Below the pieces are notes generated by a model that saw nothing but the letters and a program-made list of their open reading frames with translations, made no database searches and had not been told where the DNA came from. DNA of 64,000 nucleotides, taken from positions 368,368 to 432,367 of the forward strand of contig NZ_JAOAMU010000002.1 in assembly GCF_025154075.1 (NCBI RefSeq). Reading direction: 5' to 3'. The number at the start of each line of letters is the position of its first letter. Within the stretch, counting starts at the first letter, position 1. A program made the position numbers and the translations under genes. Positions 45,761-54,312 of the stretch are shown one piece after another. The DNA is from Chryseobacterium herbae (GTDB lineage Bacteria; Bacteroidota; Bacteroidia; Flavobacteriales; Weeksellaceae).

Positions 45761-45855
45761 AAGTCCAATGTATCACCTATAAACCACAGAGCCTATGAAG
45801 TAATCGTTTTTTCTTAATTTTTAGATTTAGTTAATCAAACCCACACTATAAAAAA

Positions 45856-45882
45856 CCGGAGCATTGTTCGAGGATGCTCCGG
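45856..45882 (+). terminator. Hairpin between fecR and susC, locus B
   Basis: A perfect 9-bp stem (CCGGAGCAT / ATGCTCCGG) with a 9-base loop and no following T run. It sits in the same place as the hairpin at 36354 in locus A, so partial termination or RNA processing between regulators and porter is possible. Confidence 0.5.
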
Positions 45883-45987
45883 GGATTGTGGGCTTTGTGA
45901 ACGATCAGTATGAACCAATTTATCAACTTATTGCAGGAGGACCTTCAAAACTAAATTTCCATTGCAATACCAAACCTATCCAAACTT

Positions 45988-48900
45988 ATGAATTTTCTAT
46001 CAAAACTAGGCTATCTCTGGCGGGGTAGTCCTTCTTTCTATACCAGAAACAGATGGCTTAACAGCTTTCTGAAAAAAATACCCCTCAGTTTCCATTTAGC
46101 GGTATTGATGCTCTTTACCTTCTTCGTTGCTGCTATTGGTGTAAAAGCTCAAAATATAAGCATCGATGCCAAAGCTGTCCTTATGCATCGGGTGTTCAAA
46201 CAGATCGAAAAGCAAACCGACTATCTATTTTGGTATAAGGGAAAGCTGCAAGATAAAAATGTGCCCATTACTGTGAGTTTTAGCAATATGCCAGTAAAAG
46301 CCGCCTTAGATAAGCTTTTTGAGCAGCTACCTTTTACCTATGAAATTGTAGATAAAACCATTGTGGTCACAGAAAAACCAGCTGTTAAAAACAACTCTAA
46401 ATACAGAGAGAAACAGAGAACGAGGCCCATGTCCGGAACTGTTAGCGACGAAAATGGCAGACCGCTCTCTGGCGCTACGGTTGCAGTAAAAGGAACTAAC
46501 CAAACTACAGCCACCAATAGTGAGGGAAATTATATCCTCCAAAATGTCGCTGATGATGCGGTTCTGAGCGTTACTTATATCGGTTATATAACGCAGGAAG
46601 TCAGCATAGAAAATGCTGAAAAGATTTTCCTAAGTAAATCAGAATCTAAGCTGGATGAAGTCCAGATCATCGCCTATGGTACCACCACCAAACGCTTGAA
46701 TACAGGATCTGTGGGAAGCATTTCCAGTGCTGATATAGCCAAACAGCCTGTCAGTAACCCACTAGGGGCGCTTTCAGGCCGTATACCCGGTCTTGTGGTG
46801 AGCCAGTCTACGGGTGTGCCTGGCTCCTCATTCAATATTCAAATTCGTGGCAGAAACTCTATGGCACAAGGTTCTGAGCCTTTGATTCTTATTGATGGAA
46901 TTCCTTTTTCATCGGGTAATCAGGGTATTTCTTCTTTGCCTTCAGCGTTAACAAATGGTGTAACAGGAACCTCACTAAGTCCTTTTAACAGCATTAACCC
47001 CAGTGATATTGAAAGCATTGAGATTTTAAAGGACGCTGATGCCACGGCGATTTACGGATCGCGTGGTGCCAATGGGGTGGTGCTGATTACTACGCGAAAA
47101 GGGAAGGCAGGTAAAATACAGATAACAGCCAATATCAATCAGGGATTTACAGAGGTCGGAAAAACAATGAAATTGATGAACACACCACAGTACCTTGAAA
47201 TGCGCAGGGAGGCTTTTGTGAATTCTAATATATCACCAACGATCGCTGATGCTCCCGATCTGATGGCATGGGACCAAAACCGTTATACGGATTACAAAAA
47301 AGAACTGATTGGCGGAAACGGAAAACTGACCAATGCGCAGCTTTCAGTCTCTGGTGGTTCCTCAGAAATACAATATCTGGTAAGTGGATCATTTTACCGC
47401 GAAACCTCGGTTTTCCCTAGTGCAATGCCTAATACCAGAGGAAGTGTAAATATGAATCTTAACCACAGCTCGAAAGACGATCTTTTTACCATGAACCTTT
47501 CAGGGAGCTTTACGGCAGGGGAGAATAAAACTGCAGGAACTGATTTAACCTACTATACTTTTTTAAGTCCCAATACGCCTGATTTTTTTACCCCTGATCG
47601 GAAATTGAAATGGATAGAGAATGGGGCATCCTATGAAAATCCTTACCGTTACCTTTTTGAAACATACAAAGCCACAACAACAAATCTGGTCAGTAGCTTA
47701 AACACTTCCTATAAAATCATTCCCGGTTTGACCGTGAAAATGGCTATGGGATATAATAGGATGGGGGGAAAAGAGATAAAGCTCATGCCCATGAGTTCTT
47801 TATCTCCTGACCAGACTCAGCTCAGCTCTTCACAGTTCGCTTGGAATGAGTACAGCAGCTGGAACATTGAGCCGCAATTGCAATACGTAGGAACTTTGGG
47901 ACTGGGAAAGCTTGACGTTTTAACGGGTGCTACTTTTCATCAAAAGGATAATTCAGGAAATTATATTTCCGTCAGTGGATTTACCACTGATGCTCTGATG
48001 GAGTCTATTGGAGCTGCAAGCACGATCAATGCTGCTTCTAATTCTAAAAGTCAGTATCGGTATCAGGCTGTATTTGCACGAATCAACTATAATATAGGTA
48101 ATAAATATATTATCAACCTGACCGCGAGACGTGACGGGTCGAGCCGCTTTGGGGCTGGGAAGCAATTTGCGAATTTCGGAGCAGTAGGAGGGGCATGGAT
48201 TTTCACTGAGGAAAAGTGGCTAAAGGATCAATTTTCCTCCCTAAGCTTTGGTAAACTGAGGGGAAGCTATGGTATTACGGGGAATGATCAGATTGGAGAT
48301 TATCAGTTTCTGGACAGCTGGCAGTCCGGTTCACAGACCTACCAGGGAATAGGAACTCTCCGTCCTTCAGCGCTGGCAAACCCCAATTATAGCTGGGAAG
48401 AGAATAAAAAACTGGAAGCTGCTGTAGATCTTGGTTTTTTAAATGACAGATTCCTTTTTTCTGCGAATTATTACCGCAATAGAAGTTCCAATCAACTGGT
48501 CGCTTACCGACTGCCTTATCTGACAGGATTTGCATCGATCATCAGGAATTTTCCTGCGGTGGTTCAGAATGAAGGCTGGGAGCTTTCCTTCAGTGCAGAT
48601 GTGATAAGCAGAAGCTCTTTGAGCTGGACACTTGCTGTCAATGCAAGCCTTCCTAAAAATAAATTACTGGAATTTCCCGGAATTGAAACCTCCAGCTATG
48701 CTTCACTTTATAAAGTGGGTAGATCTCTTAATAGCCTTTACAATTATCATTATGAAGGTATAGACCGCGAAACAGGACTGTACCGATTGACAGATGTGGA
48801 TGGAAACGGAAGCTACAGTGCTGGTGATTTAATGATTAATGGATCACTTGATGCGAAAATTTATGGTGGGGTCAATAATACATTTCGGTATAAGGGAATC

Positions 48901-49332
48901 GAATTGAGTGTGTTTTTTGACTATCGGAAACAGAGCGGAAAAAACTTCCTGTATTCTCTTTACAACCTTGCCCGTATTCCAGGTATGATGCTGAACCAGC
49001 CGATTGTTCTTGCGGATCGATGGCAGAATTCGGGGAGCGATGCTCAATATGAAAAGTATAGCGCATTAGCAGGAGCAGCCGTAGCTAATATCGGATATTC
49101 TGACCGGGTATACAGCGATGCTTCATTTGTGCGATTACGGAATGTCTCTTTGAGCTATTCCCTTCCAAAAGATCTGATATCCAAACTTTCTTTTGGATCT
49201 GCAAGGGTGTATTTTCAGGGGCAGAATCTTTTCACTTGGAGTAAGGTTAAAGGTTTTGATCCGGAAACGCAGAATCTTTATTCACTACCCCCATTAAAAG
49301 TTTATACAATTGGTTTACAGCTTAATCTATAA
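45988..49332 (+). CDS. SusC/RagA TonB-dependent porter with STN domain, locus B
   Basis: A 1114-residue outer-membrane porter. A long N-terminal signal region (cleavage near GVKAQ, about residue 55) is followed by an STN domain (about 57-130: AVLMHRVFKQIEKQTDYLFW), then a carboxypeptidase-D-like repeat (GTVSDENGRPLSGATVAVKG), a plug (IQIRGRNSMAQGSEPLILID, DADATAIYGSRGANGVVLIT) and a barrel. The plug and barrel align well with the locus A porter (for example MKLMNTPQYLEMRREAF against MKMLSTEQYLHMRRQAF). It takes up an unknown substrate with SusD. Confidence 0.92.
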   Translation: MNFLSKLGYLWRGSPSFYTRNRWLNSFLKKIPLSFHLAVLMLFTFFVAAIGVKAQNISIDAKAVLMHRVFKQIEKQTDYLFWYKGKLQDKNVPITVSFSNMPVKAALDKLFEQLPFTYEIVDKTIVVTEKPAVKNNSKYREKQRTRPMSGTVSDENGRPLSGATVAVKGTNQTTATNSEGNYILQNVADDAVLSVTYIGYITQEVSIENAEKIFLSKSESKLDEVQIIAYGTTTKRLNTGSVGSISSADIAKQPVSNPLGALSGRIPGLVVSQSTGVPGSSFNIQIRGRNSMAQGSEPLILIDGIPFSSGNQGISSLPSALTNGVTGTSLSPFNSINPSDIESIEILKDADATAIYGSRGANGVVLITTRKGKAGKIQITANINQGFTEVGKTMKLMNTPQYLEMRREAFVNSNISPTIADAPDLMAWDQNRYTDYKKELIGGNGKLTNAQLSVSGGSSEIQYLVSGSFYRETSVFPSAMPNTRGSVNMNLNHSSKDDLFTMNLSGSFTAGENKTAGTDLTYYTFLSPNTPDFFTPDRKLKWIENGASYENPYRYLFETYKATTTNLVSSLNTSYKIIPGLTVKMAMGYNRMGGKEIKLMPMSSLSPDQTQLSSSQFAWNEYSSWNIEPQLQYVGTLGLGKLDVLTGATFHQKDNSGNYISVSGFTTDALMESIGAASTINAASNSKSQYRYQAVFARINYNIGNKYIINLTARRDGSSRFGAGKQFANFGAVGGAWIFTEEKWLKDQFSSLSFGKLRGSYGITGNDQIGDYQFLDSWQSGSQTYQGIGTLRPSALANPNYSWEENKKLEAAVDLGFLNDRFLFSANYYRNRSSNQLVAYRLPYLTGFASIIRNFPAVVQNEGWELSFSADVISRSSLSWTLAVNASLPKNKLLEFPGIETSSYASLYKVGRSLNSLYNYHYEGIDRETGLYRLTDVDGNGSYSAGDLMINGSLDAKIYGGVNNTFRYKGIELSVFFDYRKQSGKNFLYSLYNLARIPGMMLNQPIVLADRWQNSGSDAQYEKYSALAGAAVANIGYSDRVYSDASFVRLRNVSLSYSLPKDLISKLSFGSARVYFQGQNLFTWSKVKGFDPETQNLYSLPPLKVYTIGLQLNL

Positions 49333-49337
49333 TAAAG

Positions 49338-50708
49338 ATGAGATCATTATATTTTTTAGTCCTGTTTGCATTTTTTTGCTCGTGTAAAAAATTTGTAGAG
49401 ATTGATGCGCCGATTACTAAGATCAGTGCATTTACGGTATTCCAGGATGATGCTACGGCGACATCTGCCATATTGGGGATGTACGCCCGTTTGGTGGTCA
49501 GCAGTCCTGCCTTTTCGAATGGCGCTGCTACCATCTATCTGAGCACTGCTTCCGATGAGCTTGTGTACAGTGGAACTAATGCTGATATGTCTGGATTTTA
49601 TACCAATACCCTAAATAGTGGAAATTCTATTGTATACCGAGATTTCTGGCGTTATCCTTATGAAACCATTTATCAGGCCAATGCCTGTATTGAAGGCTTA
49701 GAGAAATCCACAGGAGTTACCCCAAGTCTAAAGATGCAGCTTTTAGGAGAAGCCTATTTTATACGGGCATTTTGTTATTACTATCTTGTGAATCTCTTTG
49801 GCGATGTACCGCTTATAAAGACGACTGACTTTGAGATCAATGCAAAAGCTTTGAGAAGTAGAAGCTTAGAGATTACTAATTCAATGATTGACGATTTGCA
49901 GCAGGCAAGAGATAGATTATCCAAATCTTATCCTTCTGCCGGAAGATTGCGTGTCAATTTTTATACAGCCACCGTACTGCTTAACCGAATCTACCTCCAA
50001 CAACAAAACTGGGAACTTGTTGAGAAGACGGCAAACGAAATTTTAAGTTCCAATCAATATTCCCTTGAAACGGATCTTTCGAAAACATTTCTGATGACAA
50101 GCACTGAGGCTTTTTGGGAGTTGGCGTTTCCCGATGCAAGTACTTTCAATACCATTGAGGGGAGTCGCTTTATTCCACTGGCAACGGCAAATGTGGTGCC
50201 TGCTTTTAACCTCACCAGTAGCCTTTTCAATTCTTTTGAATCGGGAGACCTAAGAAAGACCCATTGGATCGGATCAAAGTCAGTAAGTGGGACCACTTAT
50301 TATTATCCGTATAAGTACAAAGTACGGGGAGCTGCTGTAAAGACGGAGCATTGTATTGTTTTCAGACTTCCGGAGATCTATTTTAATAGGGCAGAAGCGC
50401 GCGTTTATTTAAATAATTTATCGGGGGCATTAAGTGATTTGAATACCATAAGGCAGCGTGCTAATCCGTCGTGGACTTCTTTCAGCAGTTCAGAACCTGT
50501 CGTGATTCAAGCTGCTATTCAGAAAGAAAGACGCATAGAATATTTTGCAGAATGGGGACATCGCTGGTTTGATCTTAAGAGAACAGGCCACCTTAATGAT
50601 ATTCTGATGCCTTTGAAAACAACATGGAAAGCAACAGCCAATGTATTTCCGATTCCTTCTGCTGAAATTCTAACCAATCAAAACTTAACTCAAAATCCTG
50701 GATACTAA
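49338..50708 (+). CDS. SusD/RagB-family outer-membrane lipoprotein, locus B
   Basis: A 456-residue protein with a short lipoprotein signal (MRSLYFLVLFAFFCSC; lipidated Cys at 14 or 16). SusD features include LLGEAYFIRAFCYYYLVNLF, TATVLLNRIYLQQQNWELVE, FRLPEIYFNRAEARVYLNNL and the FPIPSAEILTNQNLTQNPGY ending, matching the locus A paralogue. It follows susC by five bases and precedes the TlpA-like gene by one base, a tight operon. Confidence 0.92.
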   Translation: MRSLYFLVLFAFFCSCKKFVEIDAPITKISAFTVFQDDATATSAILGMYARLVVSSPAFSNGAATIYLSTASDELVYSGTNADMSGFYTNTLNSGNSIVYRDFWRYPYETIYQANACIEGLEKSTGVTPSLKMQLLGEAYFIRAFCYYYLVNLFGDVPLIKTTDFEINAKALRSRSLEITNSMIDDLQQARDRLSKSYPSAGRLRVNFYTATVLLNRIYLQQQNWELVEKTANEILSSNQYSLETDLSKTFLMTSTEAFWELAFPDASTFNTIEGSRFIPLATANVVPAFNLTSSLFNSFESGDLRKTHWIGSKSVSGTTYYYPYKYKVRGAAVKTEHCIVFRLPEIYFNRAEARVYLNNLSGALSDLNTIRQRANPSWTSFSSSEPVVIQAAIQKERRIEYFAEWGHRWFDLKRTGHLNDILMPLKTTWKATANVFPIPSAEILTNQNLTQNPGY

Positions 50709-50709
50709 A

Positions 50710-52008
50710 ATGAAAAATAGAATCAAAACATTGAGTATACTATGCCTAATGGCATGCTTACTTCTCATAAATCCTGTTTATTCTCAGGAAATTAAACCGC
50801 TGACCGTTGGTGACACCATGCCCGATGTGATATTAAAATCGGTCCTAAATTATAGTAAAAGAAGTGCGCAGCTTTCTGATTTTGCAGGTAAAGCCATGAT
50901 ACTTGATTTCTGGTTTATCAGATGTGGTTCCTGCAGAGCAGCGATGCCGCACCTGGACAGTTTACAGAAAGCTTTTAAAAATGATCTTCAGCTGCTTCTC
51001 GTCACCTGGGAAGATAAAAAGAAGGTAGAAGAATTTTTCACCACGGATTTGGATGCCAAACACCTGAAATTTGTTAATGTTGTTAATGACAGTTTACTGC
51101 GAAAAATTTTTCCAGCAAGAGGGTTTCCACATCAGGTGTGGATTGATAAAAATAATAGAATAACTGCTATTACTGATGGAACCAATACTTCTGTTGAAAA
51201 TATTCAAAAACTAATTAGTGCAAAGAAGATCGACCTTCCTGTTAAAGTGGACGAGATGGATTCCAAACTTCATCAGGGAACAGATCCGTTAATGACCTAT
51301 CGGTACGGCACCACCAAAGATAAAATACTCAAATACTCCTATCTCAGTAAAAGGAGATTAGAATTTCGGGGTGGGAGCAGCTTGGAGGTAGATACTTTGA
51401 ATCAAATAGCTCGTGCCAGTTTTACCAATATAGATTTTTTACAGCTTTACGACAATGCCTATACTTCAAGTTTAGGATCTGGTGACCTGCACAGGCCCAG
51501 TAGACTAATAAGAAAAGACACCAGCTCTGTTAAAACTGAGGCAGATTATAAAACCTTTACCAATGTTTTCTGCTATGATTTGATGTACAAAGATACCACA
51601 ACACGGGGCTTTGGAAAATATATGATCAGGGATCTCGATGAATACTTTGGTCTCAAAAGTCGTCTGGAAACAAAAAAAATAAAATGCCTGGTCATCAAAG
51701 AAAAAGGAGTAGGGAAAGGATATCGCCAACCCTTGAATGGAAATGACAAAAGATTTTTGGATTGCAAAATGATTGTTGGTAAAAAAAATAAGGCAAACAA
51801 AGCTTGGCAAGGTTTCGTATTGGAAGAACTTAACCGCAACAGCTACATGCCTATCATAATTGATCTGGATATTAATCAGCCTATATCCTTTGAATTTACC
51901 TGGACACCAAATGATATAAAAGCGATGTCTAAGGAATTGGAGAAATTCGGACTTGAAATGGTTGTTGAGAAAAGACCGAGAAAAGTCATCATTCTTGAAA
52001 ATAACTAG
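50710..52008 (+). CDS. TlpA-like periplasmic thioredoxin protein with a long C-terminal extension
   Basis: A 432-residue exported protein with a signal peptide ending near VYSQ. A thioredoxin/TlpA domain (about 30-175) follows, with MILDFWFIRCGSCRAAMPHL (CGSC, Cys72 and Cys75) and FPHQVWIDKNNRITAITDGT carrying the cis-Pro region. The remaining 250 residues resemble no domain I know but recur, in my experience, in TlpA proteins of SusCD operons. It is the last gene of the locus B operon, in the position held by the S9 peptidase in locus A. Likely a thiol-disulfide oxidoreductase; the nearby Cys-containing DUF6520 peptide is a possible substrate. Confidence 0.85.
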   Translation: MKNRIKTLSILCLMACLLLINPVYSQEIKPLTVGDTMPDVILKSVLNYSKRSAQLSDFAGKAMILDFWFIRCGSCRAAMPHLDSLQKAFKNDLQLLLVTWEDKKKVEEFFTTDLDAKHLKFVNVVNDSLLRKIFPARGFPHQVWIDKNNRITAITDGTNTSVENIQKLISAKKIDLPVKVDEMDSKLHQGTDPLMTYRYGTTKDKILKYSYLSKRRLEFRGGSSLEVDTLNQIARASFTNIDFLQLYDNAYTSSLGSGDLHRPSRLIRKDTSSVKTEADYKTFTNVFCYDLMYKDTTTRGFGKYMIRDLDEYFGLKSRLETKKIKCLVIKEKGVGKGYRQPLNGNDKRFLDCKMIVGKKNKANKAWQGFVLEELNRNSYMPIIIDLDINQPISFEFTWTPNDIKAMSKELEKFGLEMVVEKRPRKVIILENN

Positions 52009-52011
52009 ATA

Positions 52012-52036
52012 AAGGGCTGGTCATTGACCAGCCCTT
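52012..52036. terminator. Bidirectional terminator between the TlpA and DUF6520 genes
   Basis: A perfect 11-bp inverted repeat (AAGGGCTGGTC / GACCAGCCCTT) with loop ATT, at the 3' ends of convergent genes, followed by CGTTATTATT on the plus strand and AT-rich sequence on the minus strand. It mirrors the terminator at 29298. Confidence 0.8.
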
Positions 52037-52041
52037 CGTTA

Positions 52042-52332
52042 TTATTGTTTTCTAGCCTGATCGACCTGAGCTCCTACCGGAACCTCGTTACCTGGAGTAC
52101 CGGAAATTGCAGAATAAGCTCGTGCGCAGGGTTGCAGACCTTCAGGTCCACAATGGTCATCCTGTATATTTGCTTTTGTATCCTGACCGAGATAATTATT
52201 ACTTCCTACTTCGAACCAATAATACACAGTGGCTTCTGTTTTTGTTTCTGTTTTAGCAGGGCTGAATGCAAATGCTGCTAGGGTACCGCCAGCAATAAGG
52301 ATTGCTGCAACGGCTGTTTTTAATTTGTTCAT
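52042..52332 (-). CDS. DUF6520 secreted Cys-containing peptide, locus B
   Basis: A 96-residue precursor starting MNKLKTAVAAILIAGGTLAA; an in-frame ATG at 52374 would spoil the signal peptide. The mature part (from about FSPAKTETKT) is about 70 residues with two Cys (DDHCGPEGLQPCARAYS) and a Tyr/Trp-rich VYYWFEVG. It fits the DUF6520 type and mirrors the four-Cys peptide at 29036. It is convergent with the TlpA gene and lies downstream of the LytTR regulator and its repeat array. Confidence 0.7.
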   Translation of the reverse strand: MNKLKTAVAAILIAGGTLAAFAFSPAKTETKTEATVYYWFEVGSNNYLGQDTKANIQDDHCGPEGLQPCARAYSAISGTPGNEVPVGAQVDQARKQ

Positions 52333-52415
52333 GATTTTTATTATTAGTGGTTTAATATTGGGCAATAACCTCATGGGTTAATGCTTAAGTCATTGCCGTG
52401 AATAGAGGCAAAAGG

Positions 52416-52439
52416 CATAGGCAAGGGTAACTGCCTATG
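52416..52439 (-). other. Hairpin between the LytTR array and the DUF6520 gene
   Basis: A perfect 8-bp inverted repeat (CATAGGCA / TGCCTATG) with an 8-base loop; on the minus strand it is followed by CCTTTTGCC. It could be a terminator or leader structure ahead of the peptide gene. The 443-base gap 52333-52775 holds this hairpin, a possible 47-residue frame and the repeat array. Confidence 0.4.
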
Positions 52440-52483
52440 TGTTACTTTTACGATCTGAAAAGGGTTAAATTAATGTACCGTAA

Positions 52484-52627
52484 TTACTCCCTGAAGGATT
52501 CATTGCTTCGGCATGATTGGCTATCTGCCGTTACCTCTTTAAGTTTTTTTACTACTGTGGTGATACTACTGTTTAGTTGCCGAGTAACTTTATGGTAAAT
52601 GTATTGAGGTTCAGGTGTATAAAACAA
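52484..52627 (-). CDS. Possible 47-residue small protein (TTG start)
   Basis: A frame beginning TTG gives YTPEPQYIYHKVTRQLNSSI, then TTVVKKLKEVTADSQSC and a stop. The middle looks like an amphipathic helix and composition is protein-like, but there is no ATG and no family is recognised. It lies between the repeat array and the DUF6520 gene on the same strand, so it could be a small operon member or just chance. Confidence 0.25.
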   Translation of the reverse strand: MFYTPEPQYIYHKVTRQLNSSITTVVKKLKEVTADSQSCRSNESFRE

Positions 52628-52630
52628 TAG

Positions 52631-52769
52631 GAGTTGCGAAATGGGGTGCGAAAAAACATCGGAAAAGCCATGTAATTCCCTTTAATAGGAGATATTGTTT
52701 TTTCGCGCCGGGTGCGTAATGTACATCTCAAGGGTGCGAAACATACAAAAAAGGATGTGAAATAACATG
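52631..52769 (-). promoter_or_regulatory. Phased direct-repeat array, probable LytTR-type operator
   Basis: On the plus strand TGCG or TGTG cores recur at 52713, 52735 and 52756, 22 and 21 bases apart, within GGGTGCGTAAT, GGGTGCGAAAC and GGATGTGAAAT. Two more copies (TTGCGAAAT, GGTGCGAAAA) lie at 52635 and 52647, 12 apart. Read on the minus strand, the box is TTTCGCACC. Direct repeats with about 21-bp period are what LytTR regulators bind, and the LytTR gene ends six bases away. The box resembles TTTTCGCATG in the locus A array. Confidence 0.65.
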
Positions 52770-52775
52770 AAATTT

Positions 52776-53639
52776 CTATGGATTGCTACCCAATTTCTTC
52801 TTGATTTTGGAAATATGCTCTTTTGTAACGACAAATTGATTCATACCCTGCTGTTCCAGAAGATTTTTAAATTTATCTTTAAATACAAGTTCGAGTGTGT
52901 GCCTCTTCTCACCTTCCGTGAATTCTCTGACAGCTGTAAGGTTGAGAATTACCGAGCGGTTGATGGGTAAGAAATCAGTGTCTTTGAACTGCTCTATCAG
53001 AGATCCCAGCGTTTCATCCATCGGATATTCTTCTCCATAAAATGTGATGAGACGAACATACTTTCCCTGACGGCAGAAATAAAAGATATCCTCAGCAGCA
53101 TTGAACCTTAAAAAGCGTCCGTTGTGGTCAACAGTGAGTAGGGTTGGTGCTGACTTTTTATCATTGAGATGCTGAATATCTTGATCATGTTGTAGTACAC
53201 TTACTTTGGGTTCTGTTAATAATAGATAATGAATAAGATAATAAAGATTCATCAGAGTGATGAAGAAAAAAATAACGGGAAAATCTATAAGTAAAAAGCC
53301 ATTGTCTATAATATTCTGCCCGATTGCATGAAAATAGATTGAAATAAGCAGCAGATCTGCTGAGGCCGGTAGTATAATACCCAGTAAAAACTGTAATAGG
53401 GAACGTTTGACAGGCTCGGATCTCCAGGAAGATCTTTTATCCAGCCATGTTGTAACTGCATGAACAGCGTACACCAGCAATAGTGATATACTAAAGCTGA
53501 CGCTTAGTGCAACGTAAAAGCCTGGAGAGGTGAAAGCCTCTACCAAATTAATAGGCCGCCCGTGAAAGAGGATGTAAAACGAGGCTACAAATGCACAGAT
53601 AATGCGTAGCTTTTTGTTATTGTAAGCTATGGTTTCCAT
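52776..53639 (-). CDS. LytTR-family membrane-bound transcriptional regulator
   Basis: A 287-residue protein with four predicted transmembrane helices in the first 145 residues and a C-terminal LytTR DNA-binding domain (about 180-285). Visible elements are VDHNGRFLRFNAAEDIFYFC, YVRLITFYGEEYPMDETLGS and DFLPINRSVILNLTAVREFT. There is no response-regulator receiver domain, so it may sense a membrane or periplasmic signal directly. It takes the regulator position of locus B, as the AraC protein does in locus A. Confidence 0.88.
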   Translation of the reverse strand: METIAYNNKKLRIICAFVASFYILFHGRPINLVEAFTSPGFYVALSVSFSISLLLVYAVHAVTTWLDKRSSWRSEPVKRSLLQFLLGIILPASADLLLISIYFHAIGQNIIDNGFLLIDFPVIFFFITLMNLYYLIHYLLLTEPKVSVLQHDQDIQHLNDKKSAPTLLTVDHNGRFLRFNAAEDIFYFCRQGKYVRLITFYGEEYPMDETLGSLIEQFKDTDFLPINRSVILNLTAVREFTEGEKRHTLELVFKDKFKNLLEQQGMNQFVVTKEHISKIKKKLGSNP

Positions 53640-53714
53640 GATAAATTAGTTTTTATATTACACGATTAAGTGAAATATCTTGCAAGCACTAATATACAAA
53701 AACTATTTTTTCTT

Positions 53715-53722
53715 TAACTTTG
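53715..53722 (+). promoter_or_regulatory. -7 promoter box for the gene at 53768
   Basis: TAACTTTG matches the TAnnTTTG element, about 45 bases before the start codon. No clear -33 box was seen. The same 128-base gap must also hold the LytTR promoter. Confidence 0.4.
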
Positions 53723-53767
53723 GGTTAACATTCAGATTTTCAGCTAATAACCTTAAAAAATCATATT

Positions 53768-54148
53768 ATGCAGTTATTCCCATTTTCAGGGGTGGGCGTT
53801 GAGGATATGCTCTCACAATTGTATGCTCTCCCTGATGCCGCTTTATTTATAGAAGCAGAAACCATCAAATTAGGCTTTAAACAGTGGATAAACGACCATT
53901 TCGTGCTCACGGAAAACCAGATACGTTTTCTTACATCAATGAGTCATGATGTTTCCAGATCTTACGCGGAGCAGTGTTCTTTCTGCTTTTTACATCGGTT
54001 GGATATCAAGCTTATTTCGCCTGTGCCGCCACAAGTTCCCGGCTATGCAAAATGGATTGCCTCCGGAAGTACTATTTCGGTTAAAACAGATGGAACTGGC
54101 GAAAGTGCTATTTCCGGAACCCTGACTTTTACTGTCAGCTACCAGTAG
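53768..54148 (+). CDS. Hypothetical protein, 126 residues
   Basis: It starts MQLFPFSGVGVEDMLSQLYA and has a helical middle (GFKQWINDHFVLTENQIRFL) and a strand-rich end (STISVKTDGTGESAISGTLT, FTVSYQ). Two Cys lie close together (EQCSFCFL). There is no signal peptide. I do not recognise it. It is divergent from the LytTR gene and is the last cargo gene before the PRTRC block; a link with locus B is possible but unproven. Confidence 0.55.
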   Translation: MQLFPFSGVGVEDMLSQLYALPDAALFIEAETIKLGFKQWINDHFVLTENQIRFLTSMSHDVSRSYAEQCSFCFLHRLDIKLISPVPPQVPGYAKWIASGSTISVKTDGTGESAISGTLTFTVSYQ

Positions 54149-54312
54149 GAGGGCGGATCAAGATTTGATACAATGATAAGCTGTTTGGTTTCCCGACAGC
54201 TTTTGGGACGAAAAAATAGAGTAAAACCATTGTAATCAGGCGGCATTCTTTTGCTTCTTTTTCTTTTGCCGCTTTTATCGGGAAAGAAAAGAAGTCATTG
54301 CAAAAAAATACC

